This document shows, piece by piece, positions 1 to 9,639 of a DNA stretch of 64,000 nt. The stretch spans positions 123,698 to 187,697 of the forward strand of contig QKAW01000022.1 in NCBI GenBank assembly GCA_003247135.1, in the 5' to 3' direction. Below the pieces are notes generated by a model. It worked only from the letters and a program-made list of their open reading frames with translations. It made no database searches and was not told the origin of the DNA. The DNA comes from Spirochaetales bacterium (GTDB lineage: Bacteria; Spirochaetota; Spirochaetia; DSM-2461). Made by a program: the position numbers and the translations under genes. Position 1 is the stretch's first letter. Each line of letters begins with the position of its first letter.

Positions 1-67
1 CTATATTTTTATTGAATTTCCATAAAAGGGGTGTTAGTATAGTAATACACTTTTTAAAGGATAATAT

Positions 68-1639
68 ATGAAAAAACCTAATATTTTATTTATTATGTCA
101 GACGATCATGCAGCCAATGCTATAAGTGCTTATGGTTCCAGACTGGCGGTTCAGGCTCCGACTCCAAATATAGACAGAATTGCAAATAATGGAATCAGAA
201 TGGACAACTGTTTCTGTACAAATGCTATTTGTACTCCTAGTAGAGCTGTTATTTTAACAGGGCAGCATAGTCATGTTAATGGAGTAAGAACACTTTCTGA
301 TGCTTTAGATCAAAACTCTGTTCTAATGTCTGAAATTTTAAAAGAAAATGGATATCAAACCGCAATTTTTGGTAAGTGGCATCTCCATGCTGAGCCTAGA
401 GGATTTGATGATTGGGCCGTTCTTCCTGGTCAGGGAGAGTATTATGATCCTTCATTTATTATCTCTCATAGTGATAAACCTTCTGATGTTCTTGAGTTAA
501 TTGATGAAAATGCTCCTGATTTCAGAAAAGATGACCATACAAACTACAGCTGGGGTCGGCATATTCAGGCTAAAGGTTATGTTACGGATTTAATTACAGA
601 TTTAACTCTTGACTGGTTAAAAAACAGAAGAGGTGATGAGCCATTTTATCTATGTTGCCATAACAAGGCACCCCACGATTTCTTTGAATATAAAAGGGTT
701 TTTGAAGATCTTTACAAAGATGTTGATTTTAATGAACCATCTACATTATTCGAGGAAGAGTCTATACAAAAAGAGATTTCCAGAGCTTACGGAACTACTG
801 TTTCCGAGAGATGGGAACCAAGAAATATGGTTAAACACTTGTCTGATCCAGAATATCCAAATGGTGGAGCAATGGATTTTACCGGTATGAGTTTTGAAGA
901 GAAGACAAAAGTAGCTTACCAGAAATATATGCAGGATTATTTAAGAACTGTACACTCCATCGATCAGAATGTTGGTCGGGTTCTAGACTATCTTGAAGAA
1001 AATGGTTTAATGGAAAACACTATAGTTATTTATACAAGTGACCAGGGTATGATGCTTGGAGAACATGACCATATTGATAAAAGGTGGATTTTTGATGAAT
1101 CCCAGCAAATGCCTTTATTAATAAGCTATCCTAAGGGTATTTCCAAAGGTACAGTTTCTTTAGATGTTATTGACAATGTGGATTTTGCTCCTACTTTACT
1201 GGATTATGCCGGAGTTAAAAAACCTGAATTTATGCAGGGAAGAAGTTTTAAACCTGTTCTTGAACAAAAAACTCCTGCTGATTGGCGACAGAGTGTCTAC
1301 TACAGATACTGGATGCATATGGCACACCACTGGGTTCCTGCACACTTTGGTATTAGAACCAATGAGTGGAAACTTATATTTTTCTATGGTAAGAAACTAG
1401 ATGCAACTGGTTGTGAACATCCGGATTGTGCAATTGATACTAAACCGGGATTTGAACTATATGATGTAGTTAATGATCCTGAAGAGAAATATAATCTTGC
1501 TAATAATCCTGAATATAGTGAAATCCTTGAAAAGCTTAAAAAAGAGCTGATTTCTCTAAAAAGAGAAGTAGGTGACTCTGATTCAAAATATCCTGAAATG
1601 ATGGAATTAATTACAAAATATTTTGGGGAAGCATATTAA
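68..1639 (+). CDS. sulfatase (type I, formylglycine-dependent)
   Basis: This predicted 523-residue sulfatase hydrolyses a sulfate ester, probably on a carbohydrate or small organic substrate. The type I signature CTPSR is at residues 55-59, where Cys55 would be converted to formylglycine. The N-terminal metal-binding Asp pair is at residues 12-13, and a second metal-site block (SDQGMMLGEHDH) lies in the middle of the protein. No signal peptide is visible, so it probably acts in the cytoplasm, which is unusual for polysaccharide sulfatases and would suit degradation of imported sulfated oligosaccharides. A purine-rich ribosome site (AAAGGATAA) sits just before the ATG. No formylglycine-generating enzyme or sulfated-glycan transporter is in the window, so the substrate is unknown. 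The stop overlaps the stop of the convergent HD-GYP gene by two bases. Confidence 0.9.
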   Translation: MKKPNILFIMSDDHAANAISAYGSRLAVQAPTPNIDRIANNGIRMDNCFCTNAICTPSRAVILTGQHSHVNGVRTLSDALDQNSVLMSEILKENGYQTAIFGKWHLHAEPRGFDDWAVLPGQGEYYDPSFIISHSDKPSDVLELIDENAPDFRKDDHTNYSWGRHIQAKGYVTDLITDLTLDWLKNRRGDEPFYLCCHNKAPHDFFEYKRVFEDLYKDVDFNEPSTLFEEESIQKEISRAYGTTVSERWEPRNMVKHLSDPEYPNGGAMDFTGMSFEEKTKVAYQKYMQDYLRTVHSIDQNVGRVLDYLEENGLMENTIVIYTSDQGMMLGEHDHIDKRWIFDESQQMPLLISYPKGISKGTVSLDVIDNVDFAPTLLDYAGVKKPEFMQGRSFKPVLEQKTPADWRQSVYYRYWMHMAHHWVPAHFGIRTNEWKLIFFYGKKLDATGCEHPDCAIDTKPGFELYDVVNDPEEKYNLANNPEYSEILEKLKKELISLKREVGDSDSKYPEMMELITKYFGEAY

Positions 1640-2928
1640 AACAATATGTTTGTTTTATTGGACACCAGTTTAAACTGGTGTTCAATATTAATAAATGCCT
1701 CTATTAACAGAGGATCAAATTTTTTACCCGACTCGGAAATAATAATTGTTCGAGCTTCTTCATGAGACATGGATTTTTTATATGTTCTTTTTGATCTTAA
1801 TGCATCATAAACATCGGCGATGGCCATAATTCTGGCAGATAGAGGTATATCTTCTCCTTTTAAACTATTTGGGTAGCCTGATCCATCCCAATTCTCATGA
1901 TGATGCAGTACTACCTGAATACCGATATCAAAATATGATTTGTAATCCAGGGATTCTGCAACTTTTAATAACACATCAGCACCATGTTTGGGGTGTTTTT
2001 TTATTATTTCAAACTCTTCTGGGGTTAATTTTCCTGGTTTTAAAAGTATGCTGTCAGGTAATCCTACTTTTCCAATATCATGGAGTGGGGCGGATCTTTC
2101 CAAATCCTCAATGTACTCTTTTGTAAGATATTTGGAATAATCCGGTCGCTTTTTAAGCTCTATTGCCAGTAATCGACAGTACTCCCTTGTTCTGATAATA
2201 TGTGCCCCTGTGTCATCATCCCTTAGTTCCGCCAATAGAGACATGGCATGTATTGTTAACTCCTGACTTTTATGCAGCCGTTTAAAGATTTTATTCTGGT
2301 ACTGGTAGGATTTAAAAAATATAAAGAACAGCAGTATGTAAAATACAAAACCTCCAAGAGTAATACTCTGAATAATTTCTTTCTCAGACTGCTTTAAGTA
2401 GCTTTTGAAATCACTATCTGAATCAATTATTTCTACTATCCCTATTACTTTCTCTTTATACATAATAGGGTAAAAAGAGTGTAGATACTGATTATCATCC
2501 TCTTCATTATCTTGTAAAAAGTAGTTAAACTCCCCTGAAAATGCCTTATCTATATAATCTTTTTTCTGAAGATATTTTTTTCTAACATTAGAAGCAGAAT
2601 ATTCATAAACTGAATTATGATCCCCTGAAAAGATATGTATGTTTGTTATCTGGGGAAATATTAAAAGATCCGATACAAAGTGCTCAAAATCGTGATGCTC
2701 TTCCTCATTGAATTTTTTACCTGTAAGGAGAGAATTGATTAAAGATGGGTAATTTGTCTCAATTGTATTTATAAAATTTATATATGTTTTTGAGTGAATC
2801 ATTGTTGAATGATTTATTGTTTTGTTTGTTAGTGAATTAATTAAATAGAGTGAAACTGAAAAGGTGACTAAAAAGGAAATTAATGTATATTGTAGTACTA
2901 TATTTTGTAATATGCTTCTTTTTACCAA
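1636..2928 (-). CDS. membrane sensor with HD-GYP domain (c-di-GMP phosphodiesterase)
   Basis: This 430-residue inner-membrane signalling protein is predicted to degrade cyclic di-GMP. A first membrane helix (about 11-31) is followed by an extracytoplasmic sensing region (32-188) and a second helix (189-206). The cytoplasmic HD-GYP domain has the metal-binding HD pair at 283-284, the HHH-E cluster at 342-345 and the GYP signature at 351-353. All catalytic landmarks I can see are intact. It is divergent from cinA across about 70 bases. With the GGDEF protein at 28 kb it points to c-di-GMP control of motility or surface behaviour. The signal sensed is unknown. Confidence 0.9.
   Translation of the reverse strand: MVKRSILQNIVLQYTLISFLVTFSVSLYLINSLTNKTINHSTMIHSKTYINFINTIETNYPSLINSLLTGKKFNEEEHHDFEHFVSDLLIFPQITNIHIFSGDHNSVYEYSASNVRKKYLQKKDYIDKAFSGEFNYFLQDNEEDDNQYLHSFYPIMYKEKVIGIVEIIDSDSDFKSYLKQSEKEIIQSITLGGFVFYILLFFIFFKSYQYQNKIFKRLHKSQELTIHAMSLLAELRDDDTGAHIIRTREYCRLLAIELKKRPDYSKYLTKEYIEDLERSAPLHDIGKVGLPDSILLKPGKLTPEEFEIIKKHPKHGADVLLKVAESLDYKSYFDIGIQVVLHHHENWDGSGYPNSLKGEDIPLSARIMAIADVYDALRSKRTYKKSMSHEEARTIIISESGKKFDPLLIEAFINIEHQFKLVSNKTNILF
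1662..1681. repeat. 20-bp perfect palindrome in the 3' end of the HD-GYP gene
   Basis: ACACCAGTTTAAACTGGTGT is a perfect palindrome inside the C-terminal codons of the HD-GYP gene and just beyond the convergent sulfatase stop. It could fold into a hairpin at the end of the sulfatase transcript. No T-run follows on either strand, so it is not a standard intrinsic terminator. Chance within coding sequence is possible. Confidence 0.5.
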
Positions 2929-3001
2929 TATTTTAGCCTCATTAGTATTATTTTACATTTTATGTCTATTTTTGTATATAAAAATCTAGTAGCATAAATT
3001 C

Positions 3002-4234
3002 ATGAAGATTGAAATTATTACTATTGGAACAGAGATTCTGATTGGACAAATTACAGATACAAATTCTGCTTGGATAGGAAAAACCCTGAACAAAGAAGGT
3101 TTTGACGTTTCAAAAATAACCTCTATTGTTGATAATTATAAGGATATAACAGAGTCATTGGATAATAGTCTAAAGAACTCTGACATAGTTATTATAACTG
3201 GAGGGTTAGGCCCAACTAAGGATGATATAACAAAGAAAACCCTTTGTGATTATTTTAAGTGTGACTTGGTTTTTGACCAAAGTGTGTATGACAATGTTAA
3301 ACAATTTTTATCATCCGAAGATAAAGATATAAATACTCTTAACAGAGATCAGGCTTTAGTTCCAGCTGAGTGTCAGGTTCTTAACAATAGAGTTGGAACA
3401 GCTCCTGGTATGCTTTTTGAAAAAGAGGGAAAGGTTGTAATATCCCTACCGGGGGTTCCTTCCGAGATGATTTATTTAATGGATACCTATGTTGTTCCAT
3501 ATTTAAAGAAAAACTTTAGAGCAGTAAACATAATACATAGAACAGTAATTACCAGTGGAATTCCCGAGTCTGATCTGGCAATAAAGATTGAAAACTGGGA
3601 GAAAGAACTGCCGGATTATATTTCTCTAGCCTACTTACCAGCACCAAGGAAGGTGAAGTTAAGGTTAACCGGAAAATCCGATGATGATGTGACTGAGCTG
3701 ATTGATAGAAAGTTTCTGGAGTTAAAATCACTCGTTTCAGAATTTATCTGGGCTGATAGTGATACAGAACCGGAGATAGTTTTGGGAACTTTATTAAAGG
3801 AGCGTGGAGAGACCATATCCTGTGCTGAAAGTTGCACCGGTGGGAATATTGCGGCATTACTTTCAAAACACTCAGGCTCTTCGGCGTTTTTTTACGGAGG
3901 AGTCGTTTCCTACGATAATTCTGTAAAAGTGAGTACTCTTGGGGTAAAAAGCGAGGATATAAGTACAAAAGGAGCTGTAAGCCGGGAAGTTGTAGAGCAG
4001 ATGGCCTTAGGGGTTAGAAAACTTATGAATACAACTTGGTCTATTGCAACATCAGGTATAGCTGGCCCTACTGGCGGGTCTGAGGAAAAACCCGTTGGAA
4101 CTGTATGGATTGCCTGGGCGGGGCCACAGGGGGTAACCAGCAGAAAGTACATTTTTGGTAAGCAGAGGGATAAAAATATAACTGCTTCAACAGAAACTGC
4201 AATAGTTAATTTGATAAAGCTTTTAAATCAATAA
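3002..4234 (+). CDS. cinA: CinA family nicotinamide-nucleotide amidase
   Basis: This 410-residue protein has the two-domain CinA layout. The N-terminal MoaB/MogA-like domain starts MKIEIITIGTEIL and carries the GGLGPTKDD motif. The C-terminal amidase domain contains the AESCTGGNIAALL motif. Family members deamidate nicotinamide mononucleotide for NAD salvage, and the N-terminal domain has ADP-ribose pyrophosphatase activity in some homologues. Length matches the full-size family. No strong ribosome site precedes the ATG. It stands alone between the divergent HD-GYP gene and clpB, with no competence genes nearby. Confidence 0.93.
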   Translation: MKIEIITIGTEILIGQITDTNSAWIGKTLNKEGFDVSKITSIVDNYKDITESLDNSLKNSDIVIITGGLGPTKDDITKKTLCDYFKCDLVFDQSVYDNVKQFLSSEDKDINTLNRDQALVPAECQVLNNRVGTAPGMLFEKEGKVVISLPGVPSEMIYLMDTYVVPYLKKNFRAVNIIHRTVITSGIPESDLAIKIENWEKELPDYISLAYLPAPRKVKLRLTGKSDDDVTELIDRKFLELKSLVSEFIWADSDTEPEIVLGTLLKERGETISCAESCTGGNIAALLSKHSGSSAFFYGGVVSYDNSVKVSTLGVKSEDISTKGAVSREVVEQMALGVRKLMNTTWSIATSGIAGPTGGSEEKPVGTVWIAWAGPQGVTSRKYIFGKQRDKNITASTETAIVNLIKLLNQ

Positions 4235-4285
4235 TTTTTGCCGAAAAAACTTTTTATTATTATTTTATAATAAAGGAGTTTTTTT

Positions 4286-6841
4286 ATGAATATGACAATT
4301 AAAAGTAGGGAAGCTTTTGAAAATGCAGCAAAACTGGCTGATAGAAACAGTAATACGGCTATAGAACCAGAACATATATTTAAAGCTTTTTTAGAACAGG
4401 ATGACTCAGTAATCTCATCCATTATAAAACTGATTATTGGTAATACTTCAACAATTATTTCTGAATTGGAAGGTTATATAGGTAAACTGGCTAAGGGATA
4501 TGGGGAGACACTGAATGTATCCCTATCTCCAACTTCTCTTTCACTCTATAAAAATGCAGAAAAAGAGGCTGAAAAATTATCCGATGACTACCTTAGTGGA
4601 GAACATTTTTTACTGGGATTATTTAATATAAAAACAAAAACAAGAGAGATCTTTGAGAAAGCCGGTATAAATCAGAAAAGTGTTCTTGATTCATTAAAAG
4701 AGATAAGAGGTAACAACAGAATAACAACTGATACCCCGGAGCAGAATTTTGAAGTACTTAAAAAATATACCAGAAATTTAACCGAGCTTGCGGAAAAAGG
4801 GAAACTCAACCCGGTTATTGGAAGGGATAAAGAGATTAGACGGGTTATGCAGGTATTATCAAGAAAAACCAAGAATAATCCTGTATTAATTGGTGAACCC
4901 GGTGTTGGAAAAACAGCTATAGCAGAGGGGTTAGCCTCAAGAATTGTAAACAGGGATGTTCCCGACTCACTTCAGGACAAGATTCTTTTAGCTCTGGATT
5001 TAGGAGCATTAGTAGCCGGGGCAAAATTCCGTGGTGAATTTGAAGAGCGATTGAAAGGGGTAATAAAAGAGATTTCATCCTCTGATGGTAAAATAATTCT
5101 TTTTATAGATGAGCTACATACTCTTATGGGGGCTGGGGCTGCAGAGGGTTCTAATGATGCTTCAAATATGTTAAAACCGGCACTTGCCAGAGGAGAACTT
5201 AGAACCATTGGAGCAACTACACTTGATGAATACAGAAAGTATATAGAAAAAGACAGTGCCTTCGAAAGACGTTTTATGCCTGTTTATGCAAATGAGCCAA
5301 GTGTTGAAGATACCATAACCATGCTTCGGGGAATAAAGGATAAATATGAAATACATCATGGGGTAAGAATTAACGATGAAGCAATAGTACAGGCGGCTAT
5401 TTTGTCTAACAGATATATAACATCCCGTTTTCTACCTGATAAGGCAATAGATTTAATAGACGAAGCTGCCAGTAGGTTGAAAATAGAAATAGAGAGTCAG
5501 CCGGAAGTTCTGGACAAATTGGACAGGGAGATATTAACCCTTGAAATTGAGAAACGTTCACTGATAAAAGAGAGTAATTCCAAAGAAAAACTTATTAAAA
5601 TTGATGAAAATATCAGTAGTCTTTCCCAGGAGAGGGATCAGCTTAAGGCATTATGGTTAACAGAAAAAAAAGAGATAGATGATATTCAACTCCTGAAGAA
5701 ACAGCTTGAAGAGGCTAATACCCAGGAGAAAAAATTCGAAAGAGATGGTGATCTTGAAGGGGCTGCAAGATTAAGGCATGGGGAGATTCCAAGAATAAAA
5801 GATGAACTGGAGAGAAAATCCAGAGAACTTAAAGAGAAAACCAGGGAGACTCAGCTCATTAAAGAGGAAGTAGGGGAAGAGGAAATTGCAGATGTTATAT
5901 CTCTTTGGACCGGAATTCCTGTTTCAAAACTTTTAAAAGGTGAAGCAGACAAGTATTTAACTCTGGAAAAACACTTACACGAAAGGGTTGTCGGCCAGGA
6001 CGAAGCTCTTGAAGTAGTTTCAGATGCAATAAGAAGAAATAAAACCGGGCTTTCTGACAGTAAGAGACCCCTTGGAACATTTTTATTCCTTGGTCCTACA
6101 GGTGTTGGTAAAACAGAACTATCAAAAGCCCTGGCTGATTTTCTGTTTAATGATGAAAAAGCTCTAACCAGAATAGATATGAGTGAGTATATGGAAAAAC
6201 ACTCTGTTAGCCGATTAATTGGGGCACCTCCAGGGTATGTTGGATATGATCAGGGAGGTCAGTTAACCGAGTCTGTAAGAAGAAGACCATTTTCGGTAAT
6301 ACTTTTTGATGAGGTAGAGAAAGCACATCCAGATGTATTTAATACTCTTTTACAGGTTTTTGATGACGGAAGGCTAACAGATGGTCAAGGTAGAGTTGTT
6401 GATTTTAAAAATACAATAATAATAATGACCAGTAATATTGGATCACAACTTATCCTTAATGAAGAACTCTCACATTTCCAGATTGAAGAGAGTATAAATG
6501 AACTGTTAAAACTGAGTTTTAAACCGGAATTTCTTAACAGAATAGATGAGAAGGTAATATTTAACAGACTGGACAGGTCTCTAATAATGAATATTATTGA
6601 TCTGGAACTTAACAAACTAATTAAACTTTTAAAAGAGAAGAAACTGATTCTTAAAGTAGATAAGGGAGTTAAAGAGTTTATTGCTGAAAAAGGGTTTGAT
6701 CCAATTCTAGGGGCAAGACCTATAAAAAGGGCAATTCAGAACTTACTTATTAATCCTCTTTCAAGGGAGTTATTAAAAAACAGATATCATGAAGGGGACA
6801 CTATAGAACCATTTATTGCAGATAGTTCAATTAAATTTTAA
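4286..6841 (+). CDS. clpB: ATP-dependent disaggregase ClpB
   Basis: ClpB (851 residues) is the hexameric AAA+ chaperone that extracts proteins from aggregates together with DnaK. A Clp-N domain (about 1-145) is followed by the first ATPase domain with Walker A GEPGVGKT at 203-210, the long charged middle coiled coil (about 410-525), and the second ATPase domain with GPTGVGKT near residue 603. The C-terminal D2-small domain ends the protein. Length and order are normal for ClpB, and the coiled coil separates it from ClpA and ClpC. AAGGAG lies seven bases before the chosen ATG. No CIRCE-type operator is visible in the 50 bases upstream. Confidence 0.96.
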   Translation: MNMTIKSREAFENAAKLADRNSNTAIEPEHIFKAFLEQDDSVISSIIKLIIGNTSTIISELEGYIGKLAKGYGETLNVSLSPTSLSLYKNAEKEAEKLSDDYLSGEHFLLGLFNIKTKTREIFEKAGINQKSVLDSLKEIRGNNRITTDTPEQNFEVLKKYTRNLTELAEKGKLNPVIGRDKEIRRVMQVLSRKTKNNPVLIGEPGVGKTAIAEGLASRIVNRDVPDSLQDKILLALDLGALVAGAKFRGEFEERLKGVIKEISSSDGKIILFIDELHTLMGAGAAEGSNDASNMLKPALARGELRTIGATTLDEYRKYIEKDSAFERRFMPVYANEPSVEDTITMLRGIKDKYEIHHGVRINDEAIVQAAILSNRYITSRFLPDKAIDLIDEAASRLKIEIESQPEVLDKLDREILTLEIEKRSLIKESNSKEKLIKIDENISSLSQERDQLKALWLTEKKEIDDIQLLKKQLEEANTQEKKFERDGDLEGAARLRHGEIPRIKDELERKSRELKEKTRETQLIKEEVGEEEIADVISLWTGIPVSKLLKGEADKYLTLEKHLHERVVGQDEALEVVSDAIRRNKTGLSDSKRPLGTFLFLGPTGVGKTELSKALADFLFNDEKALTRIDMSEYMEKHSVSRLIGAPPGYVGYDQGGQLTESVRRRPFSVILFDEVEKAHPDVFNTLLQVFDDGRLTDGQGRVVDFKNTIIIMTSNIGSQLILNEELSHFQIEESINELLKLSFKPEFLNRIDEKVIFNRLDRSLIMNIIDLELNKLIKLLKEKKLILKVDKGVKEFIAEKGFDPILGARPIKRAIQNLLINPLSRELLKNRYHEGDTIEPFIADSSIKF

Positions 6842-6858
6842 ATATATTGCGAATCAAG

Positions 6859-6887
6859 CCTCTATTTTGTAGTATATAAAATAGAGG
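6859..6887. promoter_or_regulatory. inverted repeat before the Rrf2 regulator gene
   Basis: Ten-base perfect arms CCTCTATTTT and AAAATAGAGG are separated by nine bases and end six bases before the Rrf2 ATG. The right arm includes the likely ribosome site (AGAGG) and the spacer includes a TATA-rich stretch. It could be an autoregulatory operator, an RNA hairpin that hides the ribosome site, or part of clpB 3' end formation. Rrf2 proteins commonly repress their own genes through such dyads, so the operator reading is favoured by context. Confidence 0.55.
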
Positions 6888-6893
6888 TGTTTT

Positions 6894-7325
6894 ATGAATA
6901 TATCTACAAAGACCAGGTACGGTTTCAGATTTATGATCTACTTGGGAATGAATGAATCATCAGAAGAATCAATACAACTAGGTGAAATAGCAGATAAGGA
7001 GGAGATCTCTCTTAAATACCTTGAGAAAATAGTTCAAATTTTAAAAAGAAGTGGATTAGTTTCTGTAAAACGTGGGCCTAAAGGTGGATACAGATTATCC
7101 AGAGAGAGTAGAAATATATCTCTTTTGGAAATATATGAGTCATTGGAAGGTGGGTGTTCCGTTATTGATTGCAGTATAAATGGAGAGTGTTCAAAAATAG
7201 ACAAATGTACAACTGCAGAGATCTGGAAAGGTTTATCTAATGTAATAAGCAGCTATTTTAGCAGCAAAACACTGGAAGATATAATAATTGAACATAAAAA
7301 CAGGAATCACATGTTTTATATCTAA
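6894..7325 (+). CDS. Rrf2 family transcriptional regulator
   Basis: This 143-residue regulator has the Rrf2 winged helix-turn-helix at the N-terminus (MNISTKTRYGFRFMIYLG) and the wing motif KRGPKGGYRLSR. The Cys-containing segment is at about 85-105 (CSVIDC, then C and KC). Rrf2 proteins such as IscR and NsrR use three Cys there to bind an iron-sulfur cluster, while CymR does not. The four Cys here allow a cluster but do not prove it. The stop overlaps the next ATG by one base (TAATG), so the regulator and the LysM protein are probably translationally coupled. No isc or suf genes are adjacent, so the regulon cannot be named. Confidence 0.9.
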   Translation: MNISTKTRYGFRFMIYLGMNESSEESIQLGEIADKEEISLKYLEKIVQILKRSGLVSVKRGPKGGYRLSRESRNISLLEIYESLEGGCSVIDCSINGECSKIDKCTTAEIWKGLSNVISSYFSSKTLEDIIIEHKNRNHMFYI

Positions 7326-8335
7326 TGAGAAAACTGGTATTTTACTTTCTACTGCAGGTTTCACTCTTTGGTAATACTCAATTCAAATATAATGTTGAGC
7401 GGTACGATACCTTTGAATCAGTTTCATCCCAATTTAAAATAGATATGGAAGATCTTATAAGTTTAAATAATTTAAGTAATTCCAGATATCTATATGTCGG
7501 GCAAGTTTTAAATATTCCAGTAGCTTACAACTACCAACCTCCTTACTCAAGAAATCTTGATGAGATAATGAGTAATCCAGTTGATAATTGGCGTAACCCC
7601 GGGTTTGAGGTCTATATTTGGGATAAAAGTCCCAAAGTATTAGTTTTTGATACAATAAACTACTCTTTTCAATCCCTTATGTTTAAACGTTTAGCTTTTT
7701 ATGTGGAAAAAAAAGATTATATAGGGAATATCTACTCACTGGCGGAACTGGAAGGTGAAAAGGGCTGGAATGGACATGATTATGAATCTGAAGATTTAGC
7801 AGATTTTTTTAATAAAATCAGTGATCAGGGGCAGGAAATAACCAAAGGGGAAGAGATCCTTCTTGATATATTAACAAGAAACAGTATTTTAAAATTAACA
7901 TCTAGTGGTTATATACCATTAGGTGGTGCTGTAATATCCTGTTCCCGAAGCAGTTTTTATAATCAAAGATATACAATTTTAAAACATGAAGCACTCCACG
8001 GACTCTATTTTACATCTTCTGAATTCAGGGATATAACAGCTGAAGCATGGAATTCCTTAAGTGAATTAGGTAAATCAATATGGATTATGTATATGGATTT
8101 TCTTGATTATGGAACCCGGGACCTTGATCTTGTTATGAATGAGTTTATGGCCTATCTTTTACAACAGACAGAGGAAGAGACCTACTACTATTTTAAAAAT
8201 GTTGTCTACTACAGACTATATTTTAACTATCCTAATAAAAGATTTGATATCGATAATTTTTTTAGTAATAACCGGTATCCTTTCAGAGAACAGATATCCA
8301 TGTTAAATAAATATTCAGATAAAATGTTTAGGTAA
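7325..8335 (+). CDS. secreted LysM-domain protein with HExxH metallopeptidase motif
   Basis: The 336-residue product starts with a short signal-like segment (1-17) and a LysM domain (about 22-66), which suggests export and binding to peptidoglycan. The remainder matches no family I can name, but it has a zinc-metallopeptidase motif HEALH at 221-225. A possible third ligand, Glu273, lies in MNEFMAYLL about 50 residues later, which fits a gluzincin-like layout. I infer a cell-wall-associated metallopeptidase. The one-base overlap with the upstream Rrf2 gene suggests the two are made together, an uncommon partnership. No catalytic assignment is possible beyond the motif. Confidence 0.65.
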   Translation: MRKLVFYFLLQVSLFGNTQFKYNVERYDTFESVSSQFKIDMEDLISLNNLSNSRYLYVGQVLNIPVAYNYQPPYSRNLDEIMSNPVDNWRNPGFEVYIWDKSPKVLVFDTINYSFQSLMFKRLAFYVEKKDYIGNIYSLAELEGEKGWNGHDYESEDLADFFNKISDQGQEITKGEEILLDILTRNSILKLTSSGYIPLGGAVISCSRSSFYNQRYTILKHEALHGLYFTSSEFRDITAEAWNSLSELGKSIWIMYMDFLDYGTRDLDLVMNEFMAYLLQQTEEETYYYFKNVVYYRLYFNYPNKRFDIDNFFSNNRYPFREQISMLNKYSDKMFR

Positions 8336-8420
8336 TAAATCCAAAAGCTAACCTTGCCCTACTTTTAAAAACAGTAATTCTTATATAGTATGTTAAATAA
8401 ACAAAGATTAAGGGTAATAT

Positions 8421-9638
8421 ATGAAATTTAGTGAAATACTTGCAGGATTAAAACCTGTAGACAATGTGGAAAAAATTGATATCGTAGTTGATGGCAAAGT
8501 AATTAATACTATCCCGAATGCTGAGGGTAAAATGGGTTCTTTAAAGGTATATGCAAACCTTGTTGGTTTTGATAATGGAAACATTGATTACTCACTAGCC
8601 CAAAAGGCCTTGGAAATGTTTGCCGAACTTGTTGAAGATGCAAGAAAAAATCCGGGCTCACATCCGAATATAGATCTACTTTTAAATATAAATAAAGATG
8701 AATATGTTAAAGCAGTTGTACATTATAAAATCCCCGGAGATTTAAAAGAGAGGGTTGAAAAATATACAGCACTTAAAAAAGATGGAAAATTAAATAGTGA
8801 TAGAGAAGGTGCTCTTAAAACATTTAATGAGGTTATGGACCTTCTGGAATCTGGTTCTCTAAGAACAGCTCAGATTGTAGATGGAAAATGGCAGGCTAAT
8901 CAGTGGGTTAAAAATGGTATAATGCTTGGTTTTCCTCTTGGGGATATTATTGTATATAAAGGAAGTTCTGATATCTGTTTTACAGATAAAGAGACATTTC
9001 CTGTTAGAAAATTAACCGGAAAAGAGGGTTTCAGAGTTGTTCCTCCGGCGTCAGGACTTAGAAGAGGTGCTTTTGCAGGAAATGGATGTGTACTAATGCC
9101 CCCAGCCTATGGAAATGTGGGTGTTCATATTGGTGCTGGTACCATGGTTGAGAATCTTGCAGGAAGTTGTGCTCAAATAGGAAGAGATTCCCATATCAGT
9201 GCAGGTGCAATAATTGGTGGAGTATTAGACCCTGTAGAAGCAACCCCTGTTATTTTGGGAGACCATGTTCTTTTAGGTGAGGGTTCCGGGGTTACCCAAG
9301 GGGCCAGATTAGGAGATTTGGTTACTCTTGCACCAGGAGTTCATATTTCTAAAGCAACACCAATTTTGGATCCAATTAATAATGTTGCATATACATCAAA
9401 AGGTGTATGCAAACTTGTAACACATGAACTCTCCGGAGGGCTAAAAACCTACAGTGTAGGTGAGGTTATAACTCCTAAAGACTCCAGTTATGGTCCAGAA
9501 ATACCTGCAGGTGCACTGGTTATACCATCAATGTCAGTATCAAGTGGTGGGACACTTAAAGTTACTCCATTAATTGCAAAATATATAAAATCTGCATCAG
9601 AAAGAGCCTATGCTTTAGAAGAAGCGCTTAGAGGATAG
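8421..9638 (+). CDS. dapD: tetrahydrodipicolinate N-succinyltransferase (DapD family)
   Basis: This 405-residue enzyme is assigned to succinylation of tetrahydrodipicolinate in the succinylase branch of lysine and diaminopimelate synthesis. The C-terminal half has left-handed beta-helix hexapeptide repeats (GNVGVHIGAGTMVENL, IGRDSHISAGAIIGG) and DapD-like blocks such as GSCAQIG. It is longer than the roughly 275-residue E. coli enzyme because of an extended N-terminal region. The assignment is strengthened by its position as first gene of a tight run: the aminotransferase starts one base after its stop, then come the lysA-like and dapE genes. AAGGGTAA lies just upstream of the ATG. Confidence 0.85.
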   Translation: MKFSEILAGLKPVDNVEKIDIVVDGKVINTIPNAEGKMGSLKVYANLVGFDNGNIDYSLAQKALEMFAELVEDARKNPGSHPNIDLLLNINKDEYVKAVVHYKIPGDLKERVEKYTALKKDGKLNSDREGALKTFNEVMDLLESGSLRTAQIVDGKWQANQWVKNGIMLGFPLGDIIVYKGSSDICFTDKETFPVRKLTGKEGFRVVPPASGLRRGAFAGNGCVLMPPAYGNVGVHIGAGTMVENLAGSCAQIGRDSHISAGAIIGGVLDPVEATPVILGDHVLLGEGSGVTQGARLGDLVTLAPGVHISKATPILDPINNVAYTSKGVCKLVTHELSGGLKTYSVGEVITPKDSSYGPEIPAGALVIPSMSVSSGGTLKVTPLIAKYIKSASERAYALEEALRG

Positions 9639-9639
9639 T

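Noticed and set aside
12..43. TTGAAT and TATAGT as a promoter for the sulfatase gene
   Set aside because: The spacer is 20 bases, too long for confidence, and the upstream region is cut by the window edge.
4238..4271. TTGCCG and TATAAT before clpB as a promoter
   Set aside because: The spacing is 22 bases and the -10-like box abuts the ribosome site, so a transcript would start at or inside it.
8336..8420. Lysine riboswitch ahead of dapD
   Set aside because: The leader is about 85 bases, far shorter than a lysine riboswitch, and shows no matching helices.
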